A stretch of 64,000 nt of DNA from an uncultured Christensenella sp. (lineage in GTDB: Bacteria; Bacillota; Clostridia; Christensenellales; CAG-917), in contig CAJTQT010000002.1 of NCBI GenBank assembly GCA_910578325.1, forward strand, positions 271,266 to 335,265. Direction: 5' to 3'. Numbering within the stretch: position 1 is the stretch's first letter; every line of letters begins with the position of its first letter. A program made the position numbers and the translations under genes. Of the stretch, positions 43,514 through 51,499 are shown in pieces. The notes below the pieces were generated by a model, which was given only the letters and a program-made list of their open reading frames with translations, made no database searches and was not told where the DNA came from.

Positions 43514-44050
43514 ATGAAAAAAATTATTGTTGTCACATCTTCCCCGCGTCGAGGCGGGAATTCGGAAACGCTTGCGACAAGATTTGCCGAAGGTGCAATT
43601 TCGGCTGGCAACAGCGTGGAATTCGTTTCCGTAAAGGACTTGGATTTGCAATTTTGCATAGGCTGTATGTATTGCCAGAATCATGACAAATGCGTACTCG
43701 ACGACAAAATGAACTCACTGTATTCAAAGTTCCAACACGCAGACGTGCTCGTCTTTGCTACGCCCGTTTATTATTACAGTGTATCGGGGCAACTTAAAAC
43801 GTTGCTCGACAGGCTGAATCCGCTCTACCCGCGTAAAAACGCGTTCAAAGAGGTCTATCTGCTTGCGACTTCCGCCGAGGACGACGAAAGCGCAATGGAC
43901 GGCTGCATATCGGATATAAACGGTTGGATTGCCTGTTTCGACGGCGTGCAACTCAAAGGCGTACTGCGCGGCACGGGAGTTTCGGACAAAGGCGATATAG
44001 ACAAAACGGACTTCCCCGCAAAAGCCTTTGAAATGGGCAAAAACGCTTAA
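43514..44050 (+). CDS. Flavodoxin-like NAD(P)H-dependent FMN oxidoreductase with Cys motif
   Basis: 178 residues. VTSSPRRGGNSETLA is the FMN phosphate-binding loop; TPVYYYSVSGQLKTLLDR is the second flavin loop. The Cys segment CIGCMYCQNHDKC with following DDKM is typical of the iron-sulfur flavoprotein/NADPH-FMN reductase group; whether a cluster is bound cannot be told. GAGGG ribosome site. The next gene, for a small monooxygenase-like protein, follows after 35 bp, so they likely form an operon. Confidence 0.88.
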   Translation: MKKIIVVTSSPRRGGNSETLATRFAEGAISAGNSVEFVSVKDLDLQFCIGCMYCQNHDKCVLDDKMNSLYSKFQHADVLVFATPVYYYSVSGQLKTLLDRLNPLYPRKNAFKEVYLLATSAEDDESAMDGCISDINGWIACFDGVQLKGVLRGTGVSDKGDIDKTDFPAKAFEMGKNA

Positions 44051-44085
44051 ATAGCAAAAAATCAAACATTCAGGAACTGGCAATT

Positions 44086-44379
44086 ATGAGTATAACCGTA
44101 AACATTTATTACAGCGGAGAAAACGGTAACGCAAGAAAGTTTGCGGAAGAAATGATTTCCGACGGTCTCGTAGACCTTATACGTTCGGAAAAAGGCAATG
44201 AAAAGTACGAATACTTTTTCCCTATGAACGACCCTGAAACCGTTCTGCTTATCGACCGCTGGAAAGACGAATCGGCCATAGACCTGCATCATAAATCCGA
44301 AATGATGTCGCAGATTTCAAAATTGAGAACAAAATACCGTCTGCGTATGCGCGTGGAACGCTTCACGGAATACCCGTAA
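44086..44379 (+). CDS. Antibiotic-biosynthesis-monooxygenase (ABM) family protein
   Basis: 97 residues; ferredoxin-like dimeric alpha/beta barrel of the ABM/YgiN type: MSITVNIYYSGE, EYFFPMNDPETVLLIDRWKD (typical WxD after the central strand), HHKSEMM. Family members are quinol monooxygenases or unknown. Together with the upstream flavoprotein it may handle quinone-type or reactive electrophiles (inference). Ends at a terminator overlapping the convergent gene. Confidence 0.82.
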   Translation: MSITVNIYYSGENGNARKFAEEMISDGLVDLIRSEKGNEKYEYFFPMNDPETVLLIDRWKDESAIDLHHKSEMMSQISKLRTKYRLRMRVERFTEYP

Positions 44380-44416
44380 ACAACTTACAGTTAGTATTTA
44401 TTAACAGTTATCGTAT

Positions 44417-44455
44417 AAATTAAATCCGTCCTATGTGCGGATTTAATTTTTTATT
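44417..44455 (+). terminator. Terminator overlapping the end of the convergent transporter gene
   Basis: AAATTAAATCCG/CGGATTTAATTT with a nine-base loop and T6 on the plus strand; the stem covers the last codons and stop of the minus-strand gene. Confidence 0.8.
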
Positions 44456-45145
44456 ATCGTTTATTCGGCGCGCAAGATAAACCGCGGGCGTATCGAGCAA
44501 AGAGGTGAAGATATAAATAATATAACTCGACCCGAAAATGGACATAAGAGTTTTCCAGTCGTACACTCCCGCAAACGCGATAACCGTGAATAAAAAGGTA
44601 TTGATAAGTTGACTTATAAGCGTGGAGCCGTTATTTCTGAGCCACAGATATTTGCGCTTATCCCCCGTTTTTTTCTCTGTCAACTTCCACCATTTATGGT
44701 ACAGCCACACGTCGAACATCTGGCTTATTGCATAAACGCTGAGCGACGCAAGTACGAGACGCGGGGTTTGGGAAAACAATTCCGATATATATCCCATAGC
44801 CCCGTCCGCATCGGACGGAATGTATAGCATCCAACTCTGCGAAATCACAAGGAAGAACAAAGACGTAAATATGCCTATGTACACCGCTTTGTTTGCCGCC
44901 GCCTTTCCCTCGCATTCCGAAAGAATATCCGTTATCAAAAACGTAGCGGCAAACAGCACGTTTCCGAGAGTCTGTTCCATTCCGAACGCTTTTATAAGCA
45001 CAAGCGCCTCGATATTTGCAAGCACCGCGGCGAGCGCGGATACCGCATAAAGACCGGCTTTACCGAAATACTTATACGCAAGCAACGTCGAACCGAATAT
45101 GAAAATAACCGAAGCAATCAGAATAAGTTCGTTCTGTCCCGTCAT
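44420..45145 (-). CDS. Queuosine precursor transporter (YhhQ/QPTR family)
   Basis: 241 residues from ATG 45145, whose site GAGTGGG lies within the end of the upstream gene; a GTG at 45154 is an alternative. About six membrane helices. Family motifs: FAATFLITDILSECEG, QMFDVWLYH and LRNNGSTLISQLINT. YhhQ proteins import preQ0/preQ1 or queuine. It begins one base after the stop of the radical SAM gene (TGATATG), so the two are coupled, which suggests salvage of queuosine precursors. Confidence 0.9.
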   Translation of the reverse strand: MTGQNELILIASVIFIFGSTLLAYKYFGKAGLYAVSALAAVLANIEALVLIKAFGMEQTLGNVLFAATFLITDILSECEGKAAANKAVYIGIFTSLFFLVISQSWMLYIPSDADGAMGYISELFSQTPRLVLASLSVYAISQMFDVWLYHKWWKLTEKKTGDKRKYLWLRNNGSTLISQLINTFLFTVIAFAGVYDWKTLMSIFGSSYIIYIFTSLLDTPAVYLARRINDNKKLNPHIGRI

Positions 45146-45146
45146 A

Positions 45147-45842
45147 TCAGTCACCCACTCCGAAATCGGTGTTGTTTACAAGTATATCCACACGCGGGTT
45201 ATCGGCGTACAGCGGATATACCTCCCGCATAAAGTCGGATATAACCTGTGTATCGGGTTTTATATCGGTTGTATTTTCGCACATTACGTTCAGGCAGATG
45301 CGCTCGAAATTTTCAAGACCGAGACAAATATCCTCTTTCATCGTTCGGACATTCTGCCCCCTGATTCCGAAAAGGAAATTAGCCTCGTCAAAGTGCTCGG
45401 AGATAACTCCCGCATCTTTGTCGGGAATACCTTTTTTCAACACGTTTTCTCGCAAATCGTAATCAAACGTTTCAAGCCCGAGTTTCATCTTTAAATCTAT
45501 ACCCTCGAACTTACGGCGCAAATCGGAAATTCTGTCGCGGAATAAATAGTGCGACTCGCAATGCAACGTCCTTATATTCTTATCAAGGCAAATACGTTTG
45601 ATAAGCGTAAGCGTATTGCCGTCAAGTTCGAAAACCGAGCCGCTGTTTATGATTTCAAGGTCGGAAAATTCGCCGGTAACCTGAGACAAAACCTCGCTGT
45701 TCAATCTGAAATTTTCATCTTCGTCGGAACAACTGTCAAAATGATAGTCGCAAAACGCGCACTTTTTGTAAACGCAACCCTTGCCGCGCAAAAGAACTAT
45801 CTCTCTTTTGCGTTTAGTCAGAATTCTGCCGTATCTCTCCAT
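45147..45842 (-). CDS. Radical SAM protein, candidate queuine lyase
   Basis: 231 residues, a small radical SAM enzyme. The cluster cysteines are in GCVYKKCAFCDYHF, spaced CxxxxCxxC rather than the usual CxxxCxxC. Later segments: EIINSGSVFEL, KMKLGLETFD, MCENTTDIKPD. The enzyme QueL of clostridia, which frees queuine from queuosine 5'-phosphate, is also a small radical SAM protein found with queuosine transport genes; I infer the same role from the coupled YhhQ gene, without a sequence comparison. ATG 45842 lies four bases past the T-run of an attenuator and has no Shine-Dalgarno. Also possible: another radical SAM enzyme of unknown function. Confidence 0.6.
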   Translation of the reverse strand: MERYGRILTKRKREIVLLRGKGCVYKKCAFCDYHFDSCSDEDENFRLNSEVLSQVTGEFSDLEIINSGSVFELDGNTLTLIKRICLDKNIRTLHCESHYLFRDRISDLRRKFEGIDLKMKLGLETFDYDLRENVLKKGIPDKDAGVISEHFDEANFLFGIRGQNVRTMKEDICLGLENFERICLNVMCENTTDIKPDTQVISDFMREVYPLYADNPRVDILVNNTDFGVGD

Positions 45843-45965
45843 AATAAAAACGCGCCCCTAAGGACGCACGGGGATATAAATAAACTCTCCTATCTCCTTA
45901 GTTTTGTTTCTGCAACCATATTAATTGCAAGGCAGGACGGTTACAAACTGCCTGACGTTACAATA
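45843..45965 (-). promoter_or_regulatory. Attenuator leader of the queuosine salvage genes (possible riboswitch)
   Basis: Minus strand. An early hairpin AGGCAG...CTGCCT (45953-45930) is followed by AAACAAAACTAAGGAG, then a terminator GCGTCC-TTAG-GGGCGC with T5 (45867-45846) just before the ATG. CTAAGGA (45901-45895) is complementary over 7 nt to TCCTTAG (45864-45858) inside the terminator, so the two are mutually exclusive structures. The A-rich tail plus CTAAGGA resembles preQ1-I aptamers, but the aptamer stem does not fit clearly, so the class is left open. Confidence 0.6.
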
Positions 45966-45989
45966 CGACTTTACAACCGTTCGTGTCAA
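45960..45989 (-). promoter_or_regulatory. Promoter of the radical SAM/transporter operon
   Basis: TTGACA, 18-bp spacer, TATTGT, upstream of a leader of about 110 nt. Confidence 0.65.
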
Positions 45990-46026
45990 CAAAAACACAT
46001 ATAAAACTCTTTCTCGCTTATAAAAC

Positions 46027-47190
46027 CTAATCGCACATAATTGATTTCAGAGGAATTCTCCTTATTTTTTCAGCGCAAATCAGCATAACCGCTTCGTAGA
46101 ATACGACAAACGCCGAAAGCACAATCAGCATTGTCTTCCAGTCGAAAGAATAATCAGGCACGCCACCAATGTCTTTAAACACAACCGCCACCATAATTTT
46201 AAGCAATCCGTACTGATATACAGTTCCGACGGCAAACCCTGCGTATGCGAAAGGTCTATAACCGCCGAAAACCGCGTTTACGCACTCTTTTTGCGAATAG
46301 CCGTTTGCGCGCATAAGCGCAACCGTTCCCGCATTTCGTTTTATCACGGTGGCAATGGCAAGCAACAAAGTAGTGACCGCAAGCACGAGACCGATAACCA
46401 TCATCATCGTCTCCATCATCTCACTTGCCAACTCTTTCATACTCACCGACATCTGAACCATAGCGGAAAAACAGAACGAGGCAAAGCAAATAAAAAATAC
46501 GAGCGATTTTTTTGAACGCAGCGTGATGCTTTTTAAACTTTTCAAAAACGGAATATCGCGTTTCCCGTGTTTAAATATACGTTTATGCACTTTAAAATCT
46601 CGTTTAGCGTCAATATCTTCCTTTCCTTTGAGCAAACCTATAACGGGACAGCGCAGTTTCACATAGGCGTAAACAACAGCCACGGCGCCCAACGCAAGAG
46701 TCGGTAGAATTACAAAGTATACAAGCAATTCCGCGTGAAACGACGGTGTAAACACAGGCAAAAGATTATCGGAATTCTGGATTTCGTAAAACTTCGGCAT
46801 AATGACATAAGCAAGCGCGAATCCCGTTGCCGTTCCCAGCAGAACACACAAGCCGAACACCCAAAAATTTCCCGCGATTCTGGCTTCGGAATAACCTAAC
46901 GCTTTCAATATTCCGAGTTCCTTTTTATGCGAATCTATGAATTGCTTAATATAAAATATAAGCGTAACGACAGACGTCGCAAGCAGGCATCCGCCCGTTA
47001 CGAGGATTACGACTTTGGAAGTCATAACCTGAGCGTCGTACATAGCCGCAGAGGCGGGGCTGTCGATAAGTCCCTTTATGCCGACCAAATCCAAATTATA
47101 GTTGAGAAACATAGTGCAAACCAGCACCGCACAGCAACAGATAATATATACGCCGATCAGTTTGACGGCGTCTTTAATTCCGACCGCCAT
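46027..47190 (-). CDS. FtsX-like ABC transporter permease (short form)
   Basis: 387 residues with two FtsX-type domains: helices near 12-30, 65-85, 110-130, 155-175 and a second set near 230-380. Each half has the pattern of a helix followed by ELGILKALGYSEARI and TVALMRANGYSQKEC, the conserved coupling segments of MacB/FtsX permeases. There is almost no extracellular domain, unlike MacB. GGGTGG ribosome site; it starts right after the ATPase stop. Export substrate unknown (lipid, peptide or drug). Confidence 0.87.
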   Translation of the reverse strand: MAVGIKDAVKLIGVYIICCCAVLVCTMFLNYNLDLVGIKGLIDSPASAAMYDAQVMTSKVVILVTGGCLLATSVVTLIFYIKQFIDSHKKELGILKALGYSEARIAGNFWVFGLCVLLGTATGFALAYVIMPKFYEIQNSDNLLPVFTPSFHAELLVYFVILPTLALGAVAVVYAYVKLRCPVIGLLKGKEDIDAKRDFKVHKRIFKHGKRDIPFLKSLKSITLRSKKSLVFFICFASFCFSAMVQMSVSMKELASEMMETMMMVIGLVLAVTTLLLAIATVIKRNAGTVALMRANGYSQKECVNAVFGGYRPFAYAGFAVGTVYQYGLLKIMVAVVFKDIGGVPDYSFDWKTMLIVLSAFVVFYEAVMLICAEKIRRIPLKSIMCD

Positions 47191-47191
47191 A

Positions 47192-47884
47192 TTACCACCC
47201 TATTTCGAACGCCGTTTTTTTACATTTATTCTCGGTTATATCTGCAATTCTGCCGCTATTCATACGGATAACCGTATCCGCCGTTTCCGCTATATTTAGG
47301 TTGTGAGTCACCATTATCATAGTGAATCCGTAATCTGCGTGCAACCTGCAAATATAGTCGAGCAACTGCCGTCCCGTATTTTCGTCGAGCGCGCCTGTCG
47401 GCTCGTCCAAAAACAAATATTTCGGATTCTTTGCAAGTGCGCGCGCAACAGATACCCTCTGCTGTTCGCCGCCCGAAAGTTCGCTTGGATATTTACCGAT
47501 TTTATCCCCTAAGCCTACTTCTTCGATTATGCGCAGATAGTCTTTGTTCTTCGCAAGATCCGCGCCCATACGAACGTTTTTTTCTACGTTCAGATGCGGA
47601 AGAAGATAGTATTGCTGAAAAATAAACGCTGTATTGTCGCGTCTGAACGCCGTAACGTCTTTGTCCGCCATTGCCGCAATATCCGTATCGCCGTAAAACA
47701 CACTGCCGCCGTCGGGTTTTTCCAACCCCGACGCCACGTTGAGCAACGTCGTTTTCCCGGAACCCGACGCGCCGAGTATAACCGCAAAACTCCCGTCGTC
47801 AATCGTTAAATCTATGCCTTTGAGCACCTCTGTTCGGCTTTCACCGCCGCCGTAGGATTTATGTACTCCTCTCAACACTATCAT
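47192..47884 (-). CDS. ABC transporter ATP-binding protein (MacB/LolD-like)
   Basis: 230 residues from ATG 47884 (AAGGAG upstream, within the end of the TetR gene; a TTG two codons earlier is less likely). Walker A GASGSGKTTLLN, Q-loop AFIFQQYYLLPHL, signature LSGGEQQRVSVARA, Walker B YLFLDEPTGALD and His in VTHNL. It pairs with the FtsX-like permease and is translated with it. Regulated by the TetR gene upstream in the same operon. Confidence 0.92.
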   Translation of the reverse strand: MIVLRGVHKSYGGGESRTEVLKGIDLTIDDGSFAVILGASGSGKTTLLNVASGLEKPDGGSVFYGDTDIAAMADKDVTAFRRDNTAFIFQQYYLLPHLNVEKNVRMGADLAKNKDYLRIIEEVGLGDKIGKYPSELSGGEQQRVSVARALAKNPKYLFLDEPTGALDENTGRQLLDYICRLHADYGFTMIMVTHNLNIAETADTVIRMNSGRIADITENKCKKTAFEIGW

Positions 47885-47886
47885 AA

Positions 47887-48450
47887 TCAATTCTCCTTAA
47901 ACTTCTTCAACAGAGCAAGAAACACCTCGCTCTCCATTTCGCTTATCTGCTCCGCGGAAAACGCGCACGTATGCGTAGCGCATAAAGTCGCTATTCCGTG
48001 GGTGTATACCCAAAGATGTCTGTACAGTTTTTCCGCCGCCTCGTCTCCTATTCCGTACGCCCTCACCGACGCGCGTATTTTCTCATAGTTTTCATCTATA
48101 AGAGGAAGAACGTCGCCTATGTCCGCATCCGCATTTTCATTCATAAAAAGCAATCTGAAAAGTTCAGGCTCATTTATCGCAAAAAGGATATACTGCGTGC
48201 CAACTCCTTTAAAAGCGGGTTCGGATGCAAGACCTCTATCGATATATTGCGTGTACAGTGCTTTTGCGGCGCTGATCACTCCTTGCGCAACTTCGTCCAT
48301 ACTCTGAAACACCGTAAATATGGGACGCGCCGAACTGCCGAGTCTTGCGCCCAGATTTCTCGCAGTCAAGGTTTCTAATCCCTCTTCCCTGACTATTTCG
48401 AATGCTTTATCTATCACATTCTGTCGTGTAAACTTCGCTTTGGGCGGCAT
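47887..48450 (-). CDS. TetR-family repressor of the downstream ABC exporter
   Basis: 187 residues. Helix-turn-helix about 20-55 (LTARNLGARLGSSARPIFTVF); the F-Q-S-M segment after it follows the TetR pattern. The C-terminal ligand domain contains a WxHP-like WVYTHGIATL segment, resembling the TetR C33-type (WHG) families. First gene of the operon; a 24-bp palindrome in its promoter region is a likely autoregulatory operator. Confidence 0.9.
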   Translation of the reverse strand: MPPKAKFTRQNVIDKAFEIVREEGLETLTARNLGARLGSSARPIFTVFQSMDEVAQGVISAAKALYTQYIDRGLASEPAFKGVGTQYILFAINEPELFRLLFMNENADADIGDVLPLIDENYEKIRASVRAYGIGDEAAEKLYRHLWVYTHGIATLCATHTCAFSAEQISEMESEVFLALLKKFKEN

Positions 48451-48470
48451 ATCTCCACTCCTTAATTAAA

Positions 48471-48494
48471 AACTGACGTTTTAAAACATCAGTT
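48471..48494. promoter_or_regulatory. Probable TetR operator
   Basis: Near-perfect palindrome AACTGACGTTTT/AAAACATCAGTT, one mismatch per arm, just downstream of the -10 box of the TetR promoter. Position fits autorepression. Confidence 0.7.
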
Positions 48495-48496
48495 TT

Positions 48497-48526
48497 AGTA
48501 TATGGTTTTTCACATAAAACTGTCAA
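48497..48526 (-). promoter_or_regulatory. Promoter of the TetR/ABC operon
   Basis: TTGACA, 18-bp spacer, TATACT on the minus strand, next to the palindromic operator. Confidence 0.7.
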
Positions 48527-48665
48527 GTATTTTAAAGCGTTAATGTGAATTTACAATCGAAATATTTGCAGTTGGCAACGCAAAAAAATAGCGTAATAAC
48601 GTAAAAACAAATATGTTTAAATACTTCATATATTTATACTCCGCTTATGAATAAAATACCGCATA

Positions 48666-48695
48666 TAAAAAGGATCCGGCGATTGCCGGATCCTT
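48666..48695 (-). terminator. Terminator of the PAP2 gene
   Basis: AAGGATCCGGC-AATC-GCCGGATCCTT followed by T on the minus strand, about 25 bp past the stop. Confidence 0.85.
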
Positions 48696-48718
48696 AAAAC
48701 CTGTTTTGTCGGGATATA

Positions 48719-49897
48719 TTATTCCCCGTCAAGAGTGATATCGATATTTATCTCCTGTGACTGACACGCCGCCAAATCCTCTTTGCTGAGGATAATTTCT
48801 ACCGTCTGCGTATCTTCGTCTACGGGTTCTTCTTCCGTCGCTTTCGTCTTTTTGAGTTTGGAGAAAACGGCAAAGAAGTGACTGCCCTTGCAAATGAAGA
48901 TTTCCCACATTATAACGAAAGAAATAAACGCAATCGTTCCGCCGAACGTAACGTCGCTCATATAGTGCGCGCCGACCATAATTCTGCTTATAGCGACAAG
49001 CGCGGTATAAAGGACGGGTACAAGCCAGCAAGCGACCGTCGCGCCCTTTTTATTTTTCTCCTTAAAGCCGAACAGCGTAGGCACCATAATAAGCGCGTAC
49101 ACCGTGCCTGCCGAACAGGTGTGTCCCGACGGGAATGATTTAAACGCGTCTTTTACGCCGTACGTATTGCGGAAAATATCCAGTATATCGGAAGACGGCT
49201 GACCGTTTGCGATATACCAGGGCGTATAACCTTTAACGACGCCTTCTTCGATAAGCCCTGCCCCGAGAGTTGAATTTATCGCCCTGAATCTCATTCTTCC
49301 CACAGGGTCTTTGATTATCATTATGAGAAGATTTGCAAGCAGCATCGCGCAAGCGGTAGCGAGAACGAATCTGAGAAGTTTTTTTAGCGTATCGGGTTTG
49401 AAATGCATAGTCGCCAGAATCGCAAGCGCGCCCATTATCAAAGCGAATACGACCTCTACTCCGTACACCGCCGCGCTGTGTTCGAATTTATCCAACGCTT
49501 CGAGATTGCCCGTAATATCGCCCGTTCTTGCAAGAGTATGTTCAAAAATATATCCGACGCTGTCTTTTATTGCAAACCAGCAGGCAACGACTACTCCTAT
49601 TCCGCAAATCACCGCGCATATTATGTTTAGAGGCTTCTTGTTCCAAACTTTGAGACAACTCCAAAACAGTACGCAGAGCGCAAACGCTATCATAAGATAG
49701 ATGGGAATACATCCTACCGCTTCCAACATAACGCCAAGGAAATCGGTTGCGAAATACTCCCCGTCGGCGAGAATACCTTTGGTGAGAATGCCGCTGATCT
49801 GAAAATCGAAGAACGTCGCGACAAGTATCAGCGCAACGAACACGAGTATAAAGGCGACGACGGAAATTATCGTCTTTGCTTTGAGACTGAGTTTCAT
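48719..49897 (-). CDS. PAP2-family membrane phosphatase
   Basis: 392 residues, six or more membrane helices. The three phosphatase motifs are present: KDPVGRMRFR (KxxxxxxR type), SFPSGHTCSAG and SRIMVGAHYMSDVTFG. Such enzymes dephosphorylate phosphatidate, undecaprenyl pyrophosphate or similar lipids at the outer face. Length is larger than the usual 220-250, with two extra N-terminal helices and a cytosolic acidic tail (DEDTQTVEIILSKEDL). Ribosome site GGGGGAG. Probably monocistronic. Confidence 0.9.
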   Translation of the reverse strand: MKLSLKAKTIISVVAFILVFVALILVATFFDFQISGILTKGILADGEYFATDFLGVMLEAVGCIPIYLMIAFALCVLFWSCLKVWNKKPLNIICAVICGIGVVVACWFAIKDSVGYIFEHTLARTGDITGNLEALDKFEHSAAVYGVEVVFALIMGALAILATMHFKPDTLKKLLRFVLATACAMLLANLLIMIIKDPVGRMRFRAINSTLGAGLIEEGVVKGYTPWYIANGQPSSDILDIFRNTYGVKDAFKSFPSGHTCSAGTVYALIMVPTLFGFKEKNKKGATVACWLVPVLYTALVAISRIMVGAHYMSDVTFGGTIAFISFVIMWEIFICKGSHFFAVFSKLKKTKATEEEPVDEDTQTVEIILSKEDLAACQSQEINIDITLDGE

Positions 49898-50058
49898 AAC
49901 TCCCCCTGAAATTTTAATTTAATATAATGTTAACATAAAAAATTATGTATTTCAACACAAAACAAAAACGCGCGGGCTTTTTTATTTCCGAATATAAAAA
50001 AATGCGCTTATTTCGGCAGTTCCGTCGATATAAGCTGCCGGTTGCACTCCCGAATAAT

Positions 50059-50850
50059 TTATTCTATTTTAAATACCCTCTTCGCATTCAGACTGAAAAT
50101 ATGTTCGTTGTTCTTTTCTCCCAAATCGAGGGAGAGTACCCTCTCGATTTCCTCTGTGCATTTCCACATAGGGAAATCCGTACCGAACATAAACTTGTCT
50201 AAGCCGAGTCCGAAAATGACCGTCTTCGCTATATGCGCGTCCAGACGGAACAGGCTTGACGAGGTATCGAAAAATACGTTTTTCAGTCCTTTGTATTTCA
50301 TTGCCTGATCCCACTCCGTCCAACCGCCGAAGTGCGCCGCTACAAACGTGAGATGCGGATAATCGCGCGCGACGTCTATCATATACTCGGGATGAGAGAA
50401 ATCGAACCGTCTGTCACCGGTATGAACAAGAATAGGCAACTCGAAGTCACCGAGCGCGTCAAAGAGTTTACGTCCGCGTTCACCGTTGAGTTTAAACGAC
50501 TGACAGTCCGGATGTATTTTCAGTCCTTTAAGCCCCAACTCCTTTATTCTTGCAATCTCGCAGGTTATCTCATCTCTGTCCATATCGGGATGCAGCGTCG
50601 CAAGCGGATGAAATAACGGATTGCTTTTACAGGACGCCATAAAATCGTTGATTTTGCAAACCTGATGTTTGGAAGTGGCAACCGAGCACACAACCGACTT
50701 CTCTATTCCGTTTTGCCGCATATTCGAAACGAGGTCGCTTATTTTGCAAGGATTGCGCACGGACAGTCCGTAAAAATTGCTTATGCTTTCCATCGCCTTT
50801 TCTGCGATTGCGTCCGGATATATGTGTACGTGAGTATCAATTATTTTCAT
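50059..50850 (-). CDS. Amidohydrolase-2-type metal-dependent hydrolase
   Basis: 263 residues from ATG 50850 (MKIIDTHVHIYPD); the frame is open further upstream but only there does the family N-terminus begin. TIM-barrel features: DTHVHI metal-binding start, GLKGLKIHPDCQ, ILVHTGDRR, VAAHFGGW and the catalytic Asp in MFGTDFPMW. Substrate not inferable (decarboxylase or hydrolase relatives of the ACMSD type). The ribosome site is weak (AAAGTGATA). No operon partner. Confidence 0.85.
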   Translation of the reverse strand: MKIIDTHVHIYPDAIAEKAMESISNFYGLSVRNPCKISDLVSNMRQNGIEKSVVCSVATSKHQVCKINDFMASCKSNPLFHPLATLHPDMDRDEITCEIARIKELGLKGLKIHPDCQSFKLNGERGRKLFDALGDFELPILVHTGDRRFDFSHPEYMIDVARDYPHLTFVAAHFGGWTEWDQAMKYKGLKNVFFDTSSSLFRLDAHIAKTVIFGLGLDKFMFGTDFPMWKCTEEIERVLSLDLGEKNNEHIFSLNAKRVFKIE

Positions 50851-51499
50851 ATAGCGTATATTATCACTTTGCGCGGATTTTGACAAGAAAATGCATATTA
50901 TTTCCCCAACGCCGCACTTCGCGATCCGAACAACGGCTGTAAACACATATAATTATAACAGTTATAACTGATATATACTATTACAAAATATGCTTTGCGT
51001 AAACTCAAAACGCATACACATTTTGTGTACTGAAAAAAACGGTATTGTAATTGCGGTCAAAATTGTATATACTATATTCAGAATCCTGCTATTCGCGTGA
51101 TGATGCTCTATTTTGAACCACAAATTTTATACGGGATTGCGCGTCCGAATATTTGCAGAGATGTCAGGCCTCATTATTTCAGTGGAAGACAGATACTGCA
51201 CGGCAGCATTTACCCACCCTGCTAAATCAGCGGGTTTATAAAATGGCATCACACGGCTGTGCGGGACAAAACCGCAAAACCGACCGCTCGACGAGCGGTC
51301 TTTTGCATTTCTTAGCCTTCTCCGCAATATTCAACCGCCTTTTAAACGGTAAAAAATACCGTCCGTACGCGACCGCCGAACAAGATTGAAATTCATAAAA
51401 AAAATATGTTTCAAAACGCTTTACTTTTTCAAAATCAATCGTATAATATCGGTGAATTCTGAGGGTAAAATCAGAGAGTTGACCGAGAGGTAAACAATA
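50851..51499 (+). other. 649-bp intergenic region with a plus-strand terminator and an unexplained element
   Basis: 50851-51090 is AT-rich with no gene. At about 51090-51302 the composition rises, and the stretch ends in GACCGCTC-GAC-GAGCGGTC plus TTTT on the plus strand, a clear terminator with no known gene before it. Short frames on both strands (for example over 51127-51327) have no ribosome site. It could be a small RNA, a dispersed intergenic element or a decayed gene. TATAAT at 51440-51445 probably serves the MATE gene. Confidence 0.45.

Noticed and set aside
43372..43659. 95-residue minus-strand frame over tRNA-Thr
   Set aside because: It is antisense to the tRNA and the flavin oxidoreductase start; GGRTRTADLL-type peptides are common artefacts opposite tRNA genes.
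45843..45965. preQ1-I riboswitch
   Set aside because: The tail AAACAAAACTAAGGAG fits, but the 5' stem and loop do not show the conserved GG...CC arrangement. Only an attenuator is claimed.
51127..51327. 66-residue minus-strand protein (PFYKPADLAGWVNAAVQY)
   Set aside because: It looks protein-like, but it has no ribosome site and covers a plus-strand terminator. Listed as an unexplained element instead.
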